Origin: Scleroderma bovista
Lineage: Eukaryota; Basidiomycota; Agaricomycetes; Boletales; Sclerodermataceae
NCBI GenBank assembly: GCA_037178675.1
Contig: JAYMGJ010000470.1
Span: forward strand, 1 to 43,828
DNA length: 43,828 bases
Reading direction: 5' to 3'
In this document: in pieces, positions 23,378-34,379 of the stretch
Numbering within the stretch: the stretch's first letter is position 1
Layout: the number at the start of each line of letters is the position of its first letter
Position numbers and translations under genes: made by a program
The notes under the pieces: generated by a model
What the model was told of the DNA's origin: nothing
What the model saw: the letters and a program-made list of their open reading frames with translations, nothing else
Databases searched by the model: none

Positions 23378-23971
23378 GTTCAACCGACATACATTCAAAG
23401 TGATATGTTGGAGATTGCACGTAGAGAATTTTTTGGCTGGAAATGGTTGTTCCTCTAATAAAACTTTCTGACGTTTTTAAGGTGGGCTTCTTTGTGGGCG
23501 CGTTTTTATGACATTGACAACACCACTCCGCTACCTTGTCGTACACCAATAATACCATCCCAGAACGCAGACAAAGACCAAAGAAGAGAAGAGAAACATA
23601 TTCCTAGAGACTGGAATGGCAGGTTGCTTTCAGTGGGGCTATTAATGATGATCCTCACAATGGAGCCATTGAATTGAAACACGGTTTCACCGAGTTGCAA
23701 ACTCAATAAGCCCTTGTTATGTTCCACCCATGATCTGGATACCAGACCAGCTTGAGCGGAAGGCTGTCGATAGACGGCGGAATTCCGCACCTATGATATC
23801 AAAGTTTACCACGCCGTCTATTGGCGGCCTTCGGCTATTACCTAGACCATTCATGATGACCATGCACGTGGAAGAGATGAGGCTCGACGACGATCCTGCG
23901 ATTATGGGCAGCGTGTGCCCTACCACCACCACACCAGCACCTCTGAATTCGAACGTCACAATCTAGCACCC
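23378..23971. other. Intergenic between divergent genes
   Basis: About 0.6 kb between the minus-strand unknown gene and the plus-strand BTB gene, presumably holding both promoters. No conserved element is obvious. Confidence 0.4.
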
Positions 23972-24782
23972 ATGGCTGAGCGCCGCAAGGATCAAGACTT
24001 TTACATGACCTTCGTGACTCTGCAGGTATGCAGGATCTCTGCCAGTGGGAGACAAACCCAAGTCATCGCACGATGGCTTGTTTACAGGTCGAAGATTGTT
24101 TGTTCAGGGTTCCCCGTCACACCCTCGAAGCGCAATCTACCGTCTTCCTGGACATGTTCTCATTTCCACCTCCCCCTGACACTGAAGTGGAAGGTTCAAG
24201 CGACGAACATCCGATCCGATTGGACAGTGTCAATGTAGATGAATTTAGGCAATTACTCAAGGTACTTTACCCGGGGTGAGTGAAACGTACATGCTTTGCA
24301 AGTCTTTTGGGTCAACCTCATTTAGTCCCAATGGCCCGGAGCTACAACGGGGTTCCGAGGAATGGATTTCAGTATTGAAGCTATCGAATATGTGGCAATT
24401 CCAACAAGTTCGCACCTTGGCATTGCAGAAATTGCCATACAAATGGGTTAGAAAGAGTGCAGCGGAGAAAGTCGCATTGGCTTTCCAGTATGATATCGAG
24501 AAATGGCTTATACCAGGCCTCAATCAACTGGCCCGACGTCAAGAGCCAATTAGCGTCGAGGATGTACAATTACTTGGCTTAGATGTGGCCTTGAAAGTAG
24601 CCGCCATTCGCGAGAGCCATGTGTCTCAAAATCCAGGAAATTCTGGTCGCGTCGTCACACTGGGGACTCGAAATGCACGTCAGGTCGACTTTACGCCTAT
24701 CATAAAGAAAACCTTTGAGTTACCTGGTGCGTTAGAGTTTAGTGGTCCGACCATATTGATATATCAGAGAAAGTGCAGATAG
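23972..24782 (+). CDS. BTB/POZ domain protein
   Basis: Exons 23972-24025, 24088-24275 and 24326-24782 encode 232 residues. The BTB fold covers roughly residues 8-85: DQDFYMTFVTLQVEDCLFRV, then PRHTLEAQSTVFLDMFSFPP, EGSSDEHPIRLDSVNVDEF and LLKVLYP. This is the usual start of the short BTB proteins that are greatly expanded in Agaricomycetes. The rest (SEEWISVLKLSNMWQFQQVR, ALQKLPYKWVRKSAAEKVAL) matches the helical C-terminal half of that group. BTB domains mediate dimerisation and often link substrates to Cul3 ubiquitin ligase; no partner domain is present, so the role stays open. Introns have GTATGC...TTTACAG and GTGAGT...TTTAG borders and preserve phase. No defects were seen. Confidence 0.88.
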
Positions 24783-24909
24783 TCTCACTGGTGGTGGAAG
24801 TGACACTATTGAGGATGAGTAACTGGTCCTTAGCTATCACGGTGAGGGTCAAATAACAGCCTGGGGAAAGAAGTCTTTCTAATAGTGTATCCATCTATGT
24901 CTGTATCTC

Positions 24910-24951
<42 letters not shown>

Positions 24952-25463
24952 TAAATTTACATACCACTGCAAGCAAACAAAAAGTGCTAAGACATGGTGC
25001 CACAGGCTGTAGGAAAGTAATGTATTTGGGGAAATATCTGTATCTCATGAATGAGTCAATTACCTAGTGGTGGAAAGTCCCACACACATGGGGAGTGATG
25101 TATTCAACTCAGTACCTTACTTTAATTGAGTGTGAGAGTGTATGGGGAAAAGAATGCATGGTCATCCTCCGCCATACTCCATGAATATAACATAAACTAA
25201 GCCTAAGTCAAATTTTATGTTAAGTCAAATTTTATGTGAAGTGCCAATGTCCAATGCAGTAGCGGCACGACCACAGGTACAAACCAGAGACCGCAAAGCG
25301 CACAAAAGAAACATGTAACATGACGACCTAACCACTAAAAACTTACACGGTACACGGTGCTCACATTTCGCGGAAAGAAGAAATCGTTCAAGATAAAATG
25401 CATCGCTATAATACGCAAAACCATATCAGCTAGGATGCCCACGATCAAACGAGACATCCAGTA
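24783..25463. other. Intergenic with simple repeats
   Basis: Contains a GA microsatellite (24912-24948) and a 17-bp direct tandem duplication (TAAGTCAAATTTTATGT at 25204-25220 and 25221-25237). No gene. Confidence 0.6.
24912..24948. repeat. (GA)n microsatellite
   Basis: About 18 uninterrupted GA dinucleotides, 130 bases past the BTB gene stop codon. Confidence 0.97.
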
Positions 25464-27551
25464 TCACTCACCTGCATGGTCGGGATCGTGGGGATCTAGG
25501 TGACCCTCCCCGGGCTCCGGAAATGCGTCTGGATCGGGATCAAAAAAGTCATCAAACTCTTCCTCCTCTTCGTCCTCCCATTCATCGTCTTCAAATGGAT
25601 CTGCCAGTTCAAACGTCGAGGGTTCGAGACTCGGCATACCATCTGCCGCCTCGTTTCCTATGTTAATGTCCCAAGTACCACCTTCGTGAATGTGGTCGTG
25701 GTCGTGGCCATGATCGTGACCGACTGCGTGATTATGGGGTTGATGATGGTTGTGTGGCTGCTGGTCGTTATTAGGTTCAAGTGGAATATGCACTTCTGCG
25801 TGTCCATGTACCACATTCACATGCGCGTGGCCAACAAGGCCACCAATGAACATCGGGAAATGGTTGTCAAGATTAGCCCAGTTCGGTTGTCCATTTTGTC
25901 TAGTGGGTCTCCAGTTGAAGTAGATGCCAGTTGGTGTGGTTTGGAGGCACGATATAAAGGACAGGAAATAAGATTCTTCGAATTTGCCGGTGAGGCGGCT
26001 GACGACAAAACCTGGATAGGACGGCGGATCGGCAGTAAATCTCCCCATGTCCATCTCGGGGGAAATCAAATATATGCCTTGACGCTACAATGAGGCGTGA
26101 GGGGCTATTGGGCACAAGTGATGGAACGGAATTACCGTAGCGACAGTGACCTTGCCGTTTGATTCACTCATTGCGAGATATATCCCCGACTCACGACTAT
26201 TATCATAAGTTGGGCATAAGTTAATCTGAATGGCGACATCTGACAACTGGGCTTCTCCTGAAATGACGCGCGGAAAACCAGGTATGAGGACAAGCACGCC
26301 GCAGATCGTAAGTGCGGCGAGAAACTGGCCGTCACTTGATACATGCACTACGGCGACTTGACTGTCAGAAAAGTGTTACTCGCCACTGGATCGCAGTGGG
26401 CTGACCTGCTTTAAACTGGGTTGGAATAGCTGCAATTGCGTTCATACGCGAAGGCAGAAGGTTCTGTGGCTTCACGATCGAATCTGAGGGGCCAGGGTCC
26501 TCGTGGAGGATACGCCATAGTTTGTGGCCGATGTTCTTCGGGGAAAACTGAAATACCAGGGCACCTCCCCCCCTCTCGAAGATCCTGAGCTGAACGGAGC
26601 CACAAATGAACGCATACTTGTCGCTGACTTCCACGTAATTGATGATACCAAGACGGTCGTCGTGACGAGATCTCTGGATGTCACGAATGGTTTCAACCAA
26701 GCGTCCCTCTGGCACATCCCATATATATGCGTTATTCTCACTCGCGACGAGTAATGTCGGGTACAAGAAGCGAAATGCTCGTGTGGTCTCTGGCATGCAG
26801 AGAAGGGCCCAGGCTCTGAAATGACCACGACGGGTTGAGGCGGGCCACTGCGCGGTGACCTCGGACCAGGCTCTCAACATTTGTGCATCGGGAGGAGATA
26901 GTGTGGAACCTTGATCGTCTCCCATGTCGACCACGCGACGCCAGACTTCTTTGCAGTTGTCATGTCGGTTGACGATGAAGTAACCACGATCATACTCGCA
27001 ATGTGCGTATTCGACGATGAAACTCTGACCAACTGTCAAATGCTGAGACCGGCGAGCAGAGAGTACATGCCCACCGGAGGTAGCCCCCATAATGCATAGT
27101 TGTCTTTGATGTCAGTAACCACGATACCTCCGGTCTGGGAGGTGGTGAGAAGGAGACCGTTCTCCTCATCGACTTTGATTCGATGCACGCTGGATCCACA
27201 TGCATGCATCTCCTTTGCATACGACGGTGCCTTTCCTCGCCATGCTCTTTCTATCTGCAGTGCACGACGACCTGAGGGGTTGGTAAGCAGCTGAGAACAT
27301 AGATGGCATGCGGAGGATTAACAGAACGATTTCCAGTCCTTGTCGCCGAGGATTTTGGATGGCGATTTGAGTCGTATATCCTCCTCGGTAACAAAAAGGT
27401 GGTAGATGGCTGCGTTCCGATAGACAGCACTTTTGTTCATAGCGATGAGATCGTGCCATGCATGTGATACTTGAGAGATGGTGTGGAGTGATTGGATCGG
27501 AAGATATTCCATAGCCTTCAGAGCGACTTCTGCGGGGAGTAAGTGCAACAT
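25464..27551 (-). CDS. F-box protein with degenerate propeller-like body and acidic/His-rich tail
   Basis: Likely substrate receptor of an SCF ubiquitin ligase. Exons 27551-27323, 27271-27075, 27024-26406, 26356-26136 and 26084-25464 give 628 residues. The F-box is at the N-terminus (LPAEVALKAMEYLPIQSLHT, then SQVSHAWHDLI). It is followed by RRALQIERAWRGKAPSYAKE, HRIKVDEENGLLLTTSQTGG and YAHCEYDRGYFIVNR, repeated beta-strand sequence like a diverged WD propeller; a further strand reads VVHVSSDGQFLAALT. The last about 100 residues hold a His-rich stretch (HNHHQPHNHAVGHDHGHDHD) and then nearly pure Asp/Glu. The acceptor of exon 4 was chosen to keep phase. The stop at 25464 overlaps a good GTGAGT donor, so a further short exon downstream is possible. 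The gene is divergent from the CPT/EPT gene, with 400 bases between starts. Confidence 0.87.
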
Positions 27552-27951
27552 GTTGATACGCTGACGTAGGATGGAGTTGCGCGAATGTTGGCACCGTTGA
27601 GGATGTGGATATCGTCACTGGGGTTCGGAGTTTGAATGTGTGGCTATTTTAGGCACACTGTAGATCGGCTTGCAAACGATGGTCGAGGGCGTCCGTAGAA
27701 TAGCCAGTCTTACACAGGGCACCTTAGCCTTCGGGGCGACCGCGTCTTAACTGTCTACACTTTCGTTGCGGTATACAAATGAAGTTGAAGTTGCAGACAG
27801 GGGCTAATATTCACGTGACTCACACACGTTTATCGAACCAGGATTTCTGGAGTGGGAGATCTATTTTTTCACTTATGCCGAAGCCAATCAGCGTCTGATT
27901 TCCTCTCTTTCCCCTTCTCCCTAGAGTCAAACTCCCCATAAAATCTCAGTT
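27552..27951. promoter_or_regulatory. Shared divergent promoter region
   Basis: The 400 bases between the start codons of the F-box gene (-) and the CPT/EPT gene (+) must carry both promoters. Pyrimidine-rich sequence (TTCCTCTCTTTCCCCTTCTC) lies about 30-50 bases upstream of the CPT/EPT start, as is common at fungal transcription starts. No other motif is clear. Confidence 0.5.
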
Positions 27952-29682
27952 ATGGCGTATCTCTCGCCATCTGCCCTCAAAAATCTCAAAAAATATGCTT
28001 ACAAGGGCGTCGATGAGCAAGTCCAACGCTGTCTTCCTCTCACCGTCCACTCACAAGCCACAGGTCCCTGATATCGCGATATGTGCTCACCCCGTACTGG
28101 AATTGGTTCATTACCCTCTGGCCGTTGACCGTTGCGCCTAATACCGTACGCCAGATCACTGGAATGGAATGACGCAAAATGTTAAAAAAAACGCGTTCCA
28201 GATTACCCTTCTAGGCTTATTCATCGTCGTGTTCAACGTCGCCACTCTTCTAATTTACGATCCACTATACTATACCGACAAAGATGGCGCAGCTGGTCCT
28301 CCGCAATGGGTTTACTTCACGTGTGTGTTCAGATGGTCACTGTTCGCTTTCCCTCACATGTTGCCGCAGATGGGCCATCGGATTGTTTCTGTATCAAACC
28401 TTTGATGCAGTGGATGGGTATGAGCATGAACCATCTTGGATGTCTCCAGTCTTACTGCTACTCAAGGAAACAAGCGCGGCGCACTGGTATGGCTGGTCCC
28501 CTGGGTGAAATGTTCGATCACGGTTCGTCATCCCGCTTTTGTCTCACATGGTTACTCAAAATGTACTAGGTTGTGATGCGATCAACACGACGGTAATTCA
28601 CATGATCGTGCCATGGTTGTCTATATTGACATCCTGGTGTATAGCTCGAAGTCATCTTGGCTGCGAGAGCCCTGAACCTAGGGCGGTCATGGTGGACCGT
28701 CGCTTCCCAAATCGCCACGTTAGCAAACTTCTATCTGACCACATGGGAAGAATACTACACAGGCTTGCTTTATCTTGGACCCTTTTCGGGACCAGTCGAA
28801 GGTATCCTCATGATCGTGGTGATCTATGTCATCTCCGGTCTGTTTGGTAAACAAACGTCCTTCCGCATGTCACGCCGATTGTACTGAGACAAAGCGAAGG
28901 CCCCTCTTTCTGGGACAAGGACATCCTCTCCTTTACCCGCTTAGATATGATACCCCAGGTCTCTGCAACCGTGCCAAACATTCGCTTGAACGAGGCGTTC
29001 ATGGTGTTTGCTGGATTCGCCCTTGCATTCAATATATTTTCCAGGTAATCCCTAATGAGCTCGTGTCGTCCCCGTGATGTTGATTCACGAACAAGCTATC
29101 GAAACGTCCGCAAAGCCATGAAAGCGGCAGCAAAATCAACGGTCCAGCCCTTAATGACTCTCCTTCCCTTCGTGGTATCTGTCACCCTGCAGGTACTATG
29201 GCTGTTCAACTCGGCGTTCCGTGGTTCTGCCATCATCCACTCGCCTTTGTTCCTCCCTTTTCTATGTGCCTGGGGCCTGCAGTTTGCTCACCAAGTGGGA
29301 AGGATGATTCTGAGTCACGTCACGAGCTCGCCGTTCCCCATGTGGAGTCGGGTATGGATCTGGAATGCCATTGGCGTCATTGATGCCCACTTGCCTCTTT
29401 TGTTAGATAGGTGCGTATGCGACGTCACTGTCGAATATCTGTTGTAACCGTGTCTCTACTAGACCTCCCATTATCCAGTCAACGCCCAAGCGGACAGCGC
29501 TCTTCATATACTTGACGCTTGCAGTGTCTTTCCTGACGTATGCACGATTCTGTGCGCTGGTCATCAAGGATATCACGGAATACCTTGGAATTGCCTGCTT
29601 CACCGTGCGCAAGAAGGACGCCGAAGGAGTTTGGAGGGACACCCGTGATATTCAGCAGGACGGTTATGTCAAACGAATGTGA
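27952..29682 (+). CDS. Choline/ethanolamine phosphotransferase (CDP-alcohol phosphotransferase)
   Basis: Catalyses the last Kennedy-pathway step: transfer of phosphocholine or phosphoethanolamine from its CDP ester to diacylglycerol in ER or Golgi membranes. Ten exons (27952-28016, 28064-28145, 28202-28320, 28370-28417, 28467-28522, 28570-28592, 28645-28846, 28900-29044, 29096-29410, 29463-29682) give 424 residues. The catalytic motif DG-x2-AR-x8-G-x3-D-x3-D is complete across exons 4-6: DG KQAR RTGMAGPLGEMFDHGCD. The N-terminus KKYAYKGVDE and SRYVLTPYWNWF is typical. Several hydrophobic helices follow, including ITLLGLFIVVFNVATLLIY, ILMIVVIYVISGLFG and FMVFAGFALAFNIF. Length matches yeast Cpt1/Ept1. 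The first intron must start with GC (GCAAGT at 28017) to keep the frame. Sequence does not decide between choline and ethanolamine preference. Confidence 0.95.
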
Positions 29683-30298
29683 ATTCGGGCTATGCAAAAC
29701 AGCCTTAGACTACCTATGTTTAGACAGTCCAATAGAATTCATTGAATCGGAGTCGAATCGGAGTCAAAATGTCAATTGAGCCTGAGAACCGAGGAAAAGT
29801 CACCTTCCACGTCGACCAATTCAGCGCACGACAAGAAACTCAACAATGGATGACGGTACGTCCTCAGCACCAGCCCCGACGACGACGACAATTTGTGCAT
29901 TCGATATTTTATTCTGCCACCGGCACCAGTAATCCGCCGCCGTACAATGTAGTTCTTCAGCGTTTCAGCATTCAGCAGTCCGGTTGCACGACAGAAACCA
30001 GTTGTTCACTCAGATCTGCTAAACGTCCGGCTCAAGGCTGGCGAACCACCACTGTCTGTCTACTTCGGCATTTCGACGCTTGGGACTCCTCTCCTCAGTA
30101 CCCTTGACACTCAAATACCCATTCATGTTTCCATTCGTTCCATTCCCTCCCCTACTATCCGTCCTGTGTATTTATCCATCTCCCTCCTTCTCTTCCACGC
30201 CATTTTTTTCACCCAAGGATGATCCAGCATTGATATTTTCTTTTCCTTTTTTTTTTTCCCCCGACTTCTTTATTTCCCCAGCGTGGCAAGCACAAGAT
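29683..30298. other. Intergenic / 5' leader of the RNA-binding protein gene
   Basis: A short ORF from ATG 29769 (MSIEPENRGKVTFHVDQFSA) ends in a good donor (GTACGT near 29855) with an acceptor near 29948. The following frame runs into the pyrimidine-rich leader at 30120-30290, so I could not make a convincing gene. The T/C-rich tract is probably the promoter and 5' UTR of the gene at 30299. Confidence 0.4.
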
Positions 30299-31238
30299 AT
30301 GGCGCCTTCTGGAATCATCATCCCTCTGAATGGCGGGGTTGCTCCCGGTGACGATCCGGCGTGGAACGGAGGCGGGCGCTCGCCCGGACGTGACCGTGGC
30401 GAACCTCCCCGGCGCTCAAGCAGAAGCCGAAGCCCAGGCCGCGAGGACAGAGGGGGGTCAGTGGGTTTAATTCTAGCGTGACAATAGGTTCTTGACGAGC
30501 TTGAATCATAGCCGCGGTGACAGTGGGAATAACCCTGGCAACAACCTCCATGTCTCTGGCTTGAGCAACCGTGTCGATACTCGGGATCTCGAGCAGGCAT
30601 TCGTCAAGATCGGCCGCGTACGTTTTATTTTCCTTTTCCAGTCCTGCTCCACTGGTTTTGCTGTGTTTTTGCTGTGCCTGCTGACGCTGGAGCAATCAGG
30701 TCAAAAAGGCCTCGGTCATGTACGATCCGCATACCCGTGAGTCTCGGGGATTCGGGTTCGTCACTATGGAGACTGCCGAGGAGGCGGAGGCTGCCATTAC
30801 TGCTCTGAATGCCACAGAGTTCATGGGCAAAGTCATGACAGTGGAAAAGGTTTTATAAGCTGTCTCGTTACTCCCTAACTGTTGCTGACAATGCATCTCG
30901 ATAGGCCCGCCGTGGACGCGCACGGACGCCCACCCCAGGGCGCTACTACGGTCCGCCCAAGCGGTACGCATGTGAGCTCCTTTTCTCACCTTGTCCTGGC
31001 TATATGCTGATCGTCAGCGGGACCCCCAGACGAACGCCCTTACGACCCTCGCCCCTACGATAGCCGCTATTCCCGTGAGGGCGGCCGGCACGATGATCGT
31101 CGTCGCCATGATGACCGAGGTGGTGGTGCGCCCCGCGAGTTTGACCGTGGTTACCGCGACCATGATAGGGGCTACCGTGATTACGATCGAGGTGCGCGCT
31201 ATGCTGAGTACCGCTCGTACGATGACAGGAGGGCGTGA
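30299..31238 (+). CDS. RRM splicing regulator, Tra2-like SR protein
   Basis: RNA-binding protein, probably a splicing regulator acting in the nucleus. Exons 30299-30456, 30512-30617, 30700-30849, 30905-30971 and 31018-31238 give 233 residues. The N-terminal RS-type region has PPRRSSRSRSPGRED. One RRM spans about residues 63-140, with RNP2-like NNLHVSGL, RNP1 RGFGFVTM and the closing EFMGKVMTVEKARR. Directly after it, RRGRARTPTPGRYYGPPKR matches the hallmark (R)xxTPTPG linker of transformer-2 proteins. The C-terminus is rich in RGYRDHDRGYRDYDRG-type repeats. The last donor was placed at 30972 (GTGAGC), not 30963 (GTACGC), because only that keeps the frame with exon 5. Start: first ATG after a long pyrimidine-rich leader. 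The product is intact. Tra2 orthology is inferred from the linker and RS/RRM/RG order. Confidence 0.9.
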
Positions 31239-31763
31239 TCTAAGGATGAGAGGTATGATGCTCTTCCTCGTGATTGGAAAATCTTATGGCCAGTGTCCCC
31301 TAAATTTATGTATTTCCTACATTTTTTCTTATGTGAATGTCAGCTTGTTTTAGCTATGCTGAATGTGTGATGACGGTTTTTGATCGGTAAAAATTCACGT
31401 GGGCTATTGTTTTGCAGTACATGATGGCCAAGCTGTGGAGAATAAGCCAGGACGAGTATACAGACAATGGATGGATCAATTCCCTTGCTTGCAGAGCAAG
31501 GGTTCTGGGAGTTTGTTAAATCGTGAGAACCTGCCGGTTTGGAAAACATTCCCTTTTCTGGACGAGCGTGAGAAATATAAAATTTGCCCTTGTGTCCTAT
31601 TAGTAATTGCCTTGTTTGGCACCTCTCTATCTCTCGATCTCGTCCTTACCAAGTCTCCTTCCCTTCAGTTTCGCTGCTGCCCTCTTCCATTTCTTTCCCA
31701 TTGCTCTTTCGTCTCCATGTCGAGTTTTTTTTTAATGAATCATCTTTGGCAAGTAGTTGCAAG
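31239..31763. other. 3' flank of the Tra2-like gene, nothing else seen
   Basis: No credible coding exon. Base composition shifts toward AT across this stretch as the repeat-rich half of the window begins. Confidence 0.4.
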
Positions 31764-32400
31764 CTATGTGATAGCTTGGAATACTTTGGCATTGAAATCC
31801 CTCAGCACTTGTATGGTTGATTTCCCTGAACTGCGTGAGAGCACAACATAGAGGTTGAACAGGCTAAGGCCCCCTGTAGGTGGTGTGTTGCTATATCCAT
31901 TACAATGTATGGGATTGTTCAACTTTGTGATTGATAGTCTGAATGCATATGCTGCTGTAATCAAAAATTGATGCCATTTGACCATTTACTGTGGTTGGTT
32001 TCCATCATTCTTGACAACCCAGACTTGCATAGACTTGGTAACAAGTTCAATGAATATGACAACTGCCTCTAGACCTTTTAATGGTTTGGCTTGCAGTTGC
32101 ATGTGCTCTAGCTTCACCAAGAGGTATAATGGTACATTCTTCAAGACCATGTCTCCTTTGAGTATGTTTTGTCAGGGTGCAGTATTATGTCCATGATGGT
32201 TCCATGTGTGCTGTTGGTAATATCCTGGTCTGTCTCTACATTTGTAGTCACTATCACCTTCATGCCTATTGCTAGTTCCACCATGGCTAGCAATCATTCT
32301 TGCTTGGACCTCTTGTTTGACAATCATGTGGCCAGTGGCATGCCCTTGGATGGTGTCTTCTGCATAGCAGATGAAGAGATCAATACTATATACTAGTTAC
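31764..32400 (-). pseudogene. Helitron-type PIF1 helicase relic
   Basis: Decayed C-terminal part of a PIF1-like DNA helicase as carried by fungal Helitrons. On the minus strand one reads, across two frames and several stops, AEDTIQG, GMKVIVTTNVETDQDITNST, GTIMDIILHPD, then QFLITAAYAF, DYQSQS, TIPYIVMDIAT, PPTGGLSLFNLYVVLSRSSG and TIQVLRDFNAKVFQA. These are the late helicase motifs (TAAYAFTDYRSQGQTI-type and LYVALSRSSG-type). The middle block is recovered only with two compensating frame changes, and the helicase core (Walker motifs) is not found here. Non-functional; shows that Helitrons have been active in this genome. Confidence 0.8.
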
Positions 32401-32599
32401 TAGTGCTATGCATCTGATAGCCATCAGGTAATCAATTTAAGCAGTCCAAAGTGCATGCAGCAAGCAAGGGTTCTGCCGACGCAGGCAGCATTTCGAGTAT
32501 TTAGGCCAGTGCTAAATGTAGTGGAAAATTTGAAGTTCAAACTTGAAGTATAATCTGAGCCATAATGTGTGACAAAACTTTAAATTGTGTACCAGATTA

Positions 32600-32845
32600 T
32601 ATGTAAAATTAAACTTTAAGTATTGTTTTCACATTTAGTCCAACATTTAGGCCAGGATGAAATATTGATAACCTCCCTGTAGTCCCCAAGTTCTATAAAT
32701 ATTAATGACTCTCCTATGGTTTATAGGTACTAGGGTACTGACAGGATGACTCGGAGGACTACAGGGAGGTTATCAATATTTCATCCTGGCCTAAATGTTG
32801 GACTAATGTGAAAACAATAATTAAAATTTAATTTCACATACAGTA
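32600..32845. repeat. Long inverted repeat (foldback/MITE-like)
   Basis: Arms at about 32600-32685 and 32756-32845 are near-perfect reverse complements. The inner 36 bases, beginning GGACTACAGGGAGGTTATCA on the right arm, match exactly, and the outer part has a few substitutions. The loop is about 70 bases. No ORF lies inside. Confidence 0.9.
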
Positions 32846-32939
32846 GACTACATCAAAATGCATTAGGTATGCATGCATAAAATGGGTAGTGCATCAGATT
32901 TCCCTGGAACCAAGTTGGGACCCACTCAAAATTGCTCAT

Positions 32940-33403
32940 TGTAGCAACAAAACTGGGGCAACAGCAACGGAGGGACACAAGTGTACCTTTGGATAGCTAG
33001 TAGCTGGTTCTTGAAGTTGAGTGTTTGTTGAGTAGTGAGTAATGAGAGAACAGTTTGGACTATATTGAACTAAGGAACTACAGGGTATCCTACAGGGTAT
33101 ATATACCTGTGGTACATGGTCTGTGCATAGATAAGTATTATTCTTGCCTATTTCACCATATTCCCATATGTAGTGGGTGCACTTTCCATAAATGTAGTTA
33201 TTGGGAAACATGCCTGTAACGTGCATCAGCATATGTTAAACATGTGCCTTGCTTGTGACAGTTCCAGCATCTTGTGGAGCCGATCATGTGATCTACCGGT
33301 AATCTGGTTTGACACTACTCAAAATCACATGTAACTGTGATCTCTGGAATTCTCCAAGATTAGATTAGATAAGATTAGATAAGATCATACTGTCTTGTTG
33401 ACA
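32940..33403 (-). repeat. 3' LTR of the Copia element
   Basis: On the minus strand it begins TGTCAACAAGACAG directly after the purine tract GAGGAGGAG (33404-33412) that follows the RNase H frame. A TATA box (GTATATATACC near 33096-33106) lies inside, and it ends GTTGCTACA, giving TG...CA ends and 464 bases. The far end is assigned from the TG/CA rule only. No second LTR copy was found upstream of gag. Confidence 0.6.
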
Positions 33404-33440
33404 CTCCTCCTCGCTAAGACTTGAACTCTAGTAGATTCAG

Positions 33441-34379
33441 TCACAAGCAATTGTCTTGGAATTTCTGCCATGTCAGATTCTTTGTCATCATATCAGCCTT
33501 CTGCTGATCAGTAGGAACATAGTCAAGCATGAAAGTTTGTTTCTCAACACATTCGCAAAGGAAATAATACTTGATATCAATGTGCTTTGACCATCCTTCC
33601 ATGACTGGATTTTGCACAATATGTATAGCACCCTTGTTGTCTCTGAACATCATAAAGTGTTGGAGGGATAGATGACACTCTTGGAAGAGTGACTTGATCC
33701 ATAGAATCTGTTGTGCACAGTCGCACATTGACATGTACTCAGCTTCTGTTGAAGACAGAGCCACTGTTGGTTGTCGGCAAGATTGCCAACTAACGAAGTC
33801 ATTATAGAAAGGTGGTGGTCTGCACAGGGAAGGTCTAGCCTGAAAGAAGGGAGAAGGAGAAGCTGTAGGTAACCTCAGTAGTCTGGCAAGCTACTGATAT
33901 ATTAGTTATATACCTGTAGGTAACTACAAGGTATCAGTAAGTATGAAGTGGTTAGTAGGAATGTACTCACCCTCAGTAGTCTGGCAAGCTACTGAGGGAC
34001 TATGGTAATAGAACTCTACTCTAGTGCGATGCATGCTTATGTAAGTAGGAAAAATATACCACAACAACTCTGTTTATCTCCAACAGTCATTGCCAAGAAA
34101 GATAGCATAACCGCTAGTTGAATGTCTTGCTTCACTATTGCCTGCCCAGTCAGAGTCTGAGTAGCAATCCAGTGATGAAGCTCCTCCTGAAAAATGAAGT
34201 GCAAGGTTTGGAGTTGAACCCAAATATTTCACTATGTGAAGTGCCTTCAAGAGGTGTTCTTCAGTCTTCATCGAGTCACCCATATAAGAAGGCAGTCTTG
34301 ACATCAAGACTTTCTATTTCCCAGTCATTTTGACACATGTCATACTGTTTCAAAGCGTGTGACCAGTGAGAAGGTTTCC
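33441..34379 (-). pseudogene. Copia RNase H with RT remnant, interrupted
   Basis: The first part, up to 34092, carries FSLVTRFETV and WEIESLDVKTAFLYG of reverse transcriptase, then KYLGSTPNLALHFSGG and CYSDSDWAGNSEARHSTSGY, the first half of RNase H. After a 281-bp insertion it resumes with VSWQSCRQPTVALSSTEAEY, FRDNKGAIHI, KHIDIKYYFL and DMMTKNL. Excising the insert plus one copy of its target duplication restores a continuous frame there. In the RT remnant the frame changes and TGA codons occur. Confidence 0.88.
33797..34091. mobile_element. 281-bp non-autonomous insertion with 7-bp target duplication
   Basis: AGTCATT occurs at 33797-33803 and again at 34085-34091, bracketing 33804-34084. 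Removing the insert and one copy restores the Copia RNase H frame (..GND-FVSWQ..). Inside, CCTCAGTAGTCTGGCAAGCT is repeated at about 33873 and 33973. Each copy contains the short palindrome CAGTAG...CTACTG. There are no clear terminal inverted repeats, no poly(A) tail and no coding region, so the class is unknown. Confidence 0.85.

Noticed and set aside
29769..30230. Two-exon gene starting MSIEPENRGK
   Set aside because: The second exon runs into the pyrimidine-rich leader of the next gene without a convincing end, and neither frame resembles a family.
30963..30968. GTACGC as donor of exon 4 in the Tra2-like gene
   Set aside because: Joining from there shifts the RG-rich last exon out of frame; GTGAGC at 30972 keeps it.
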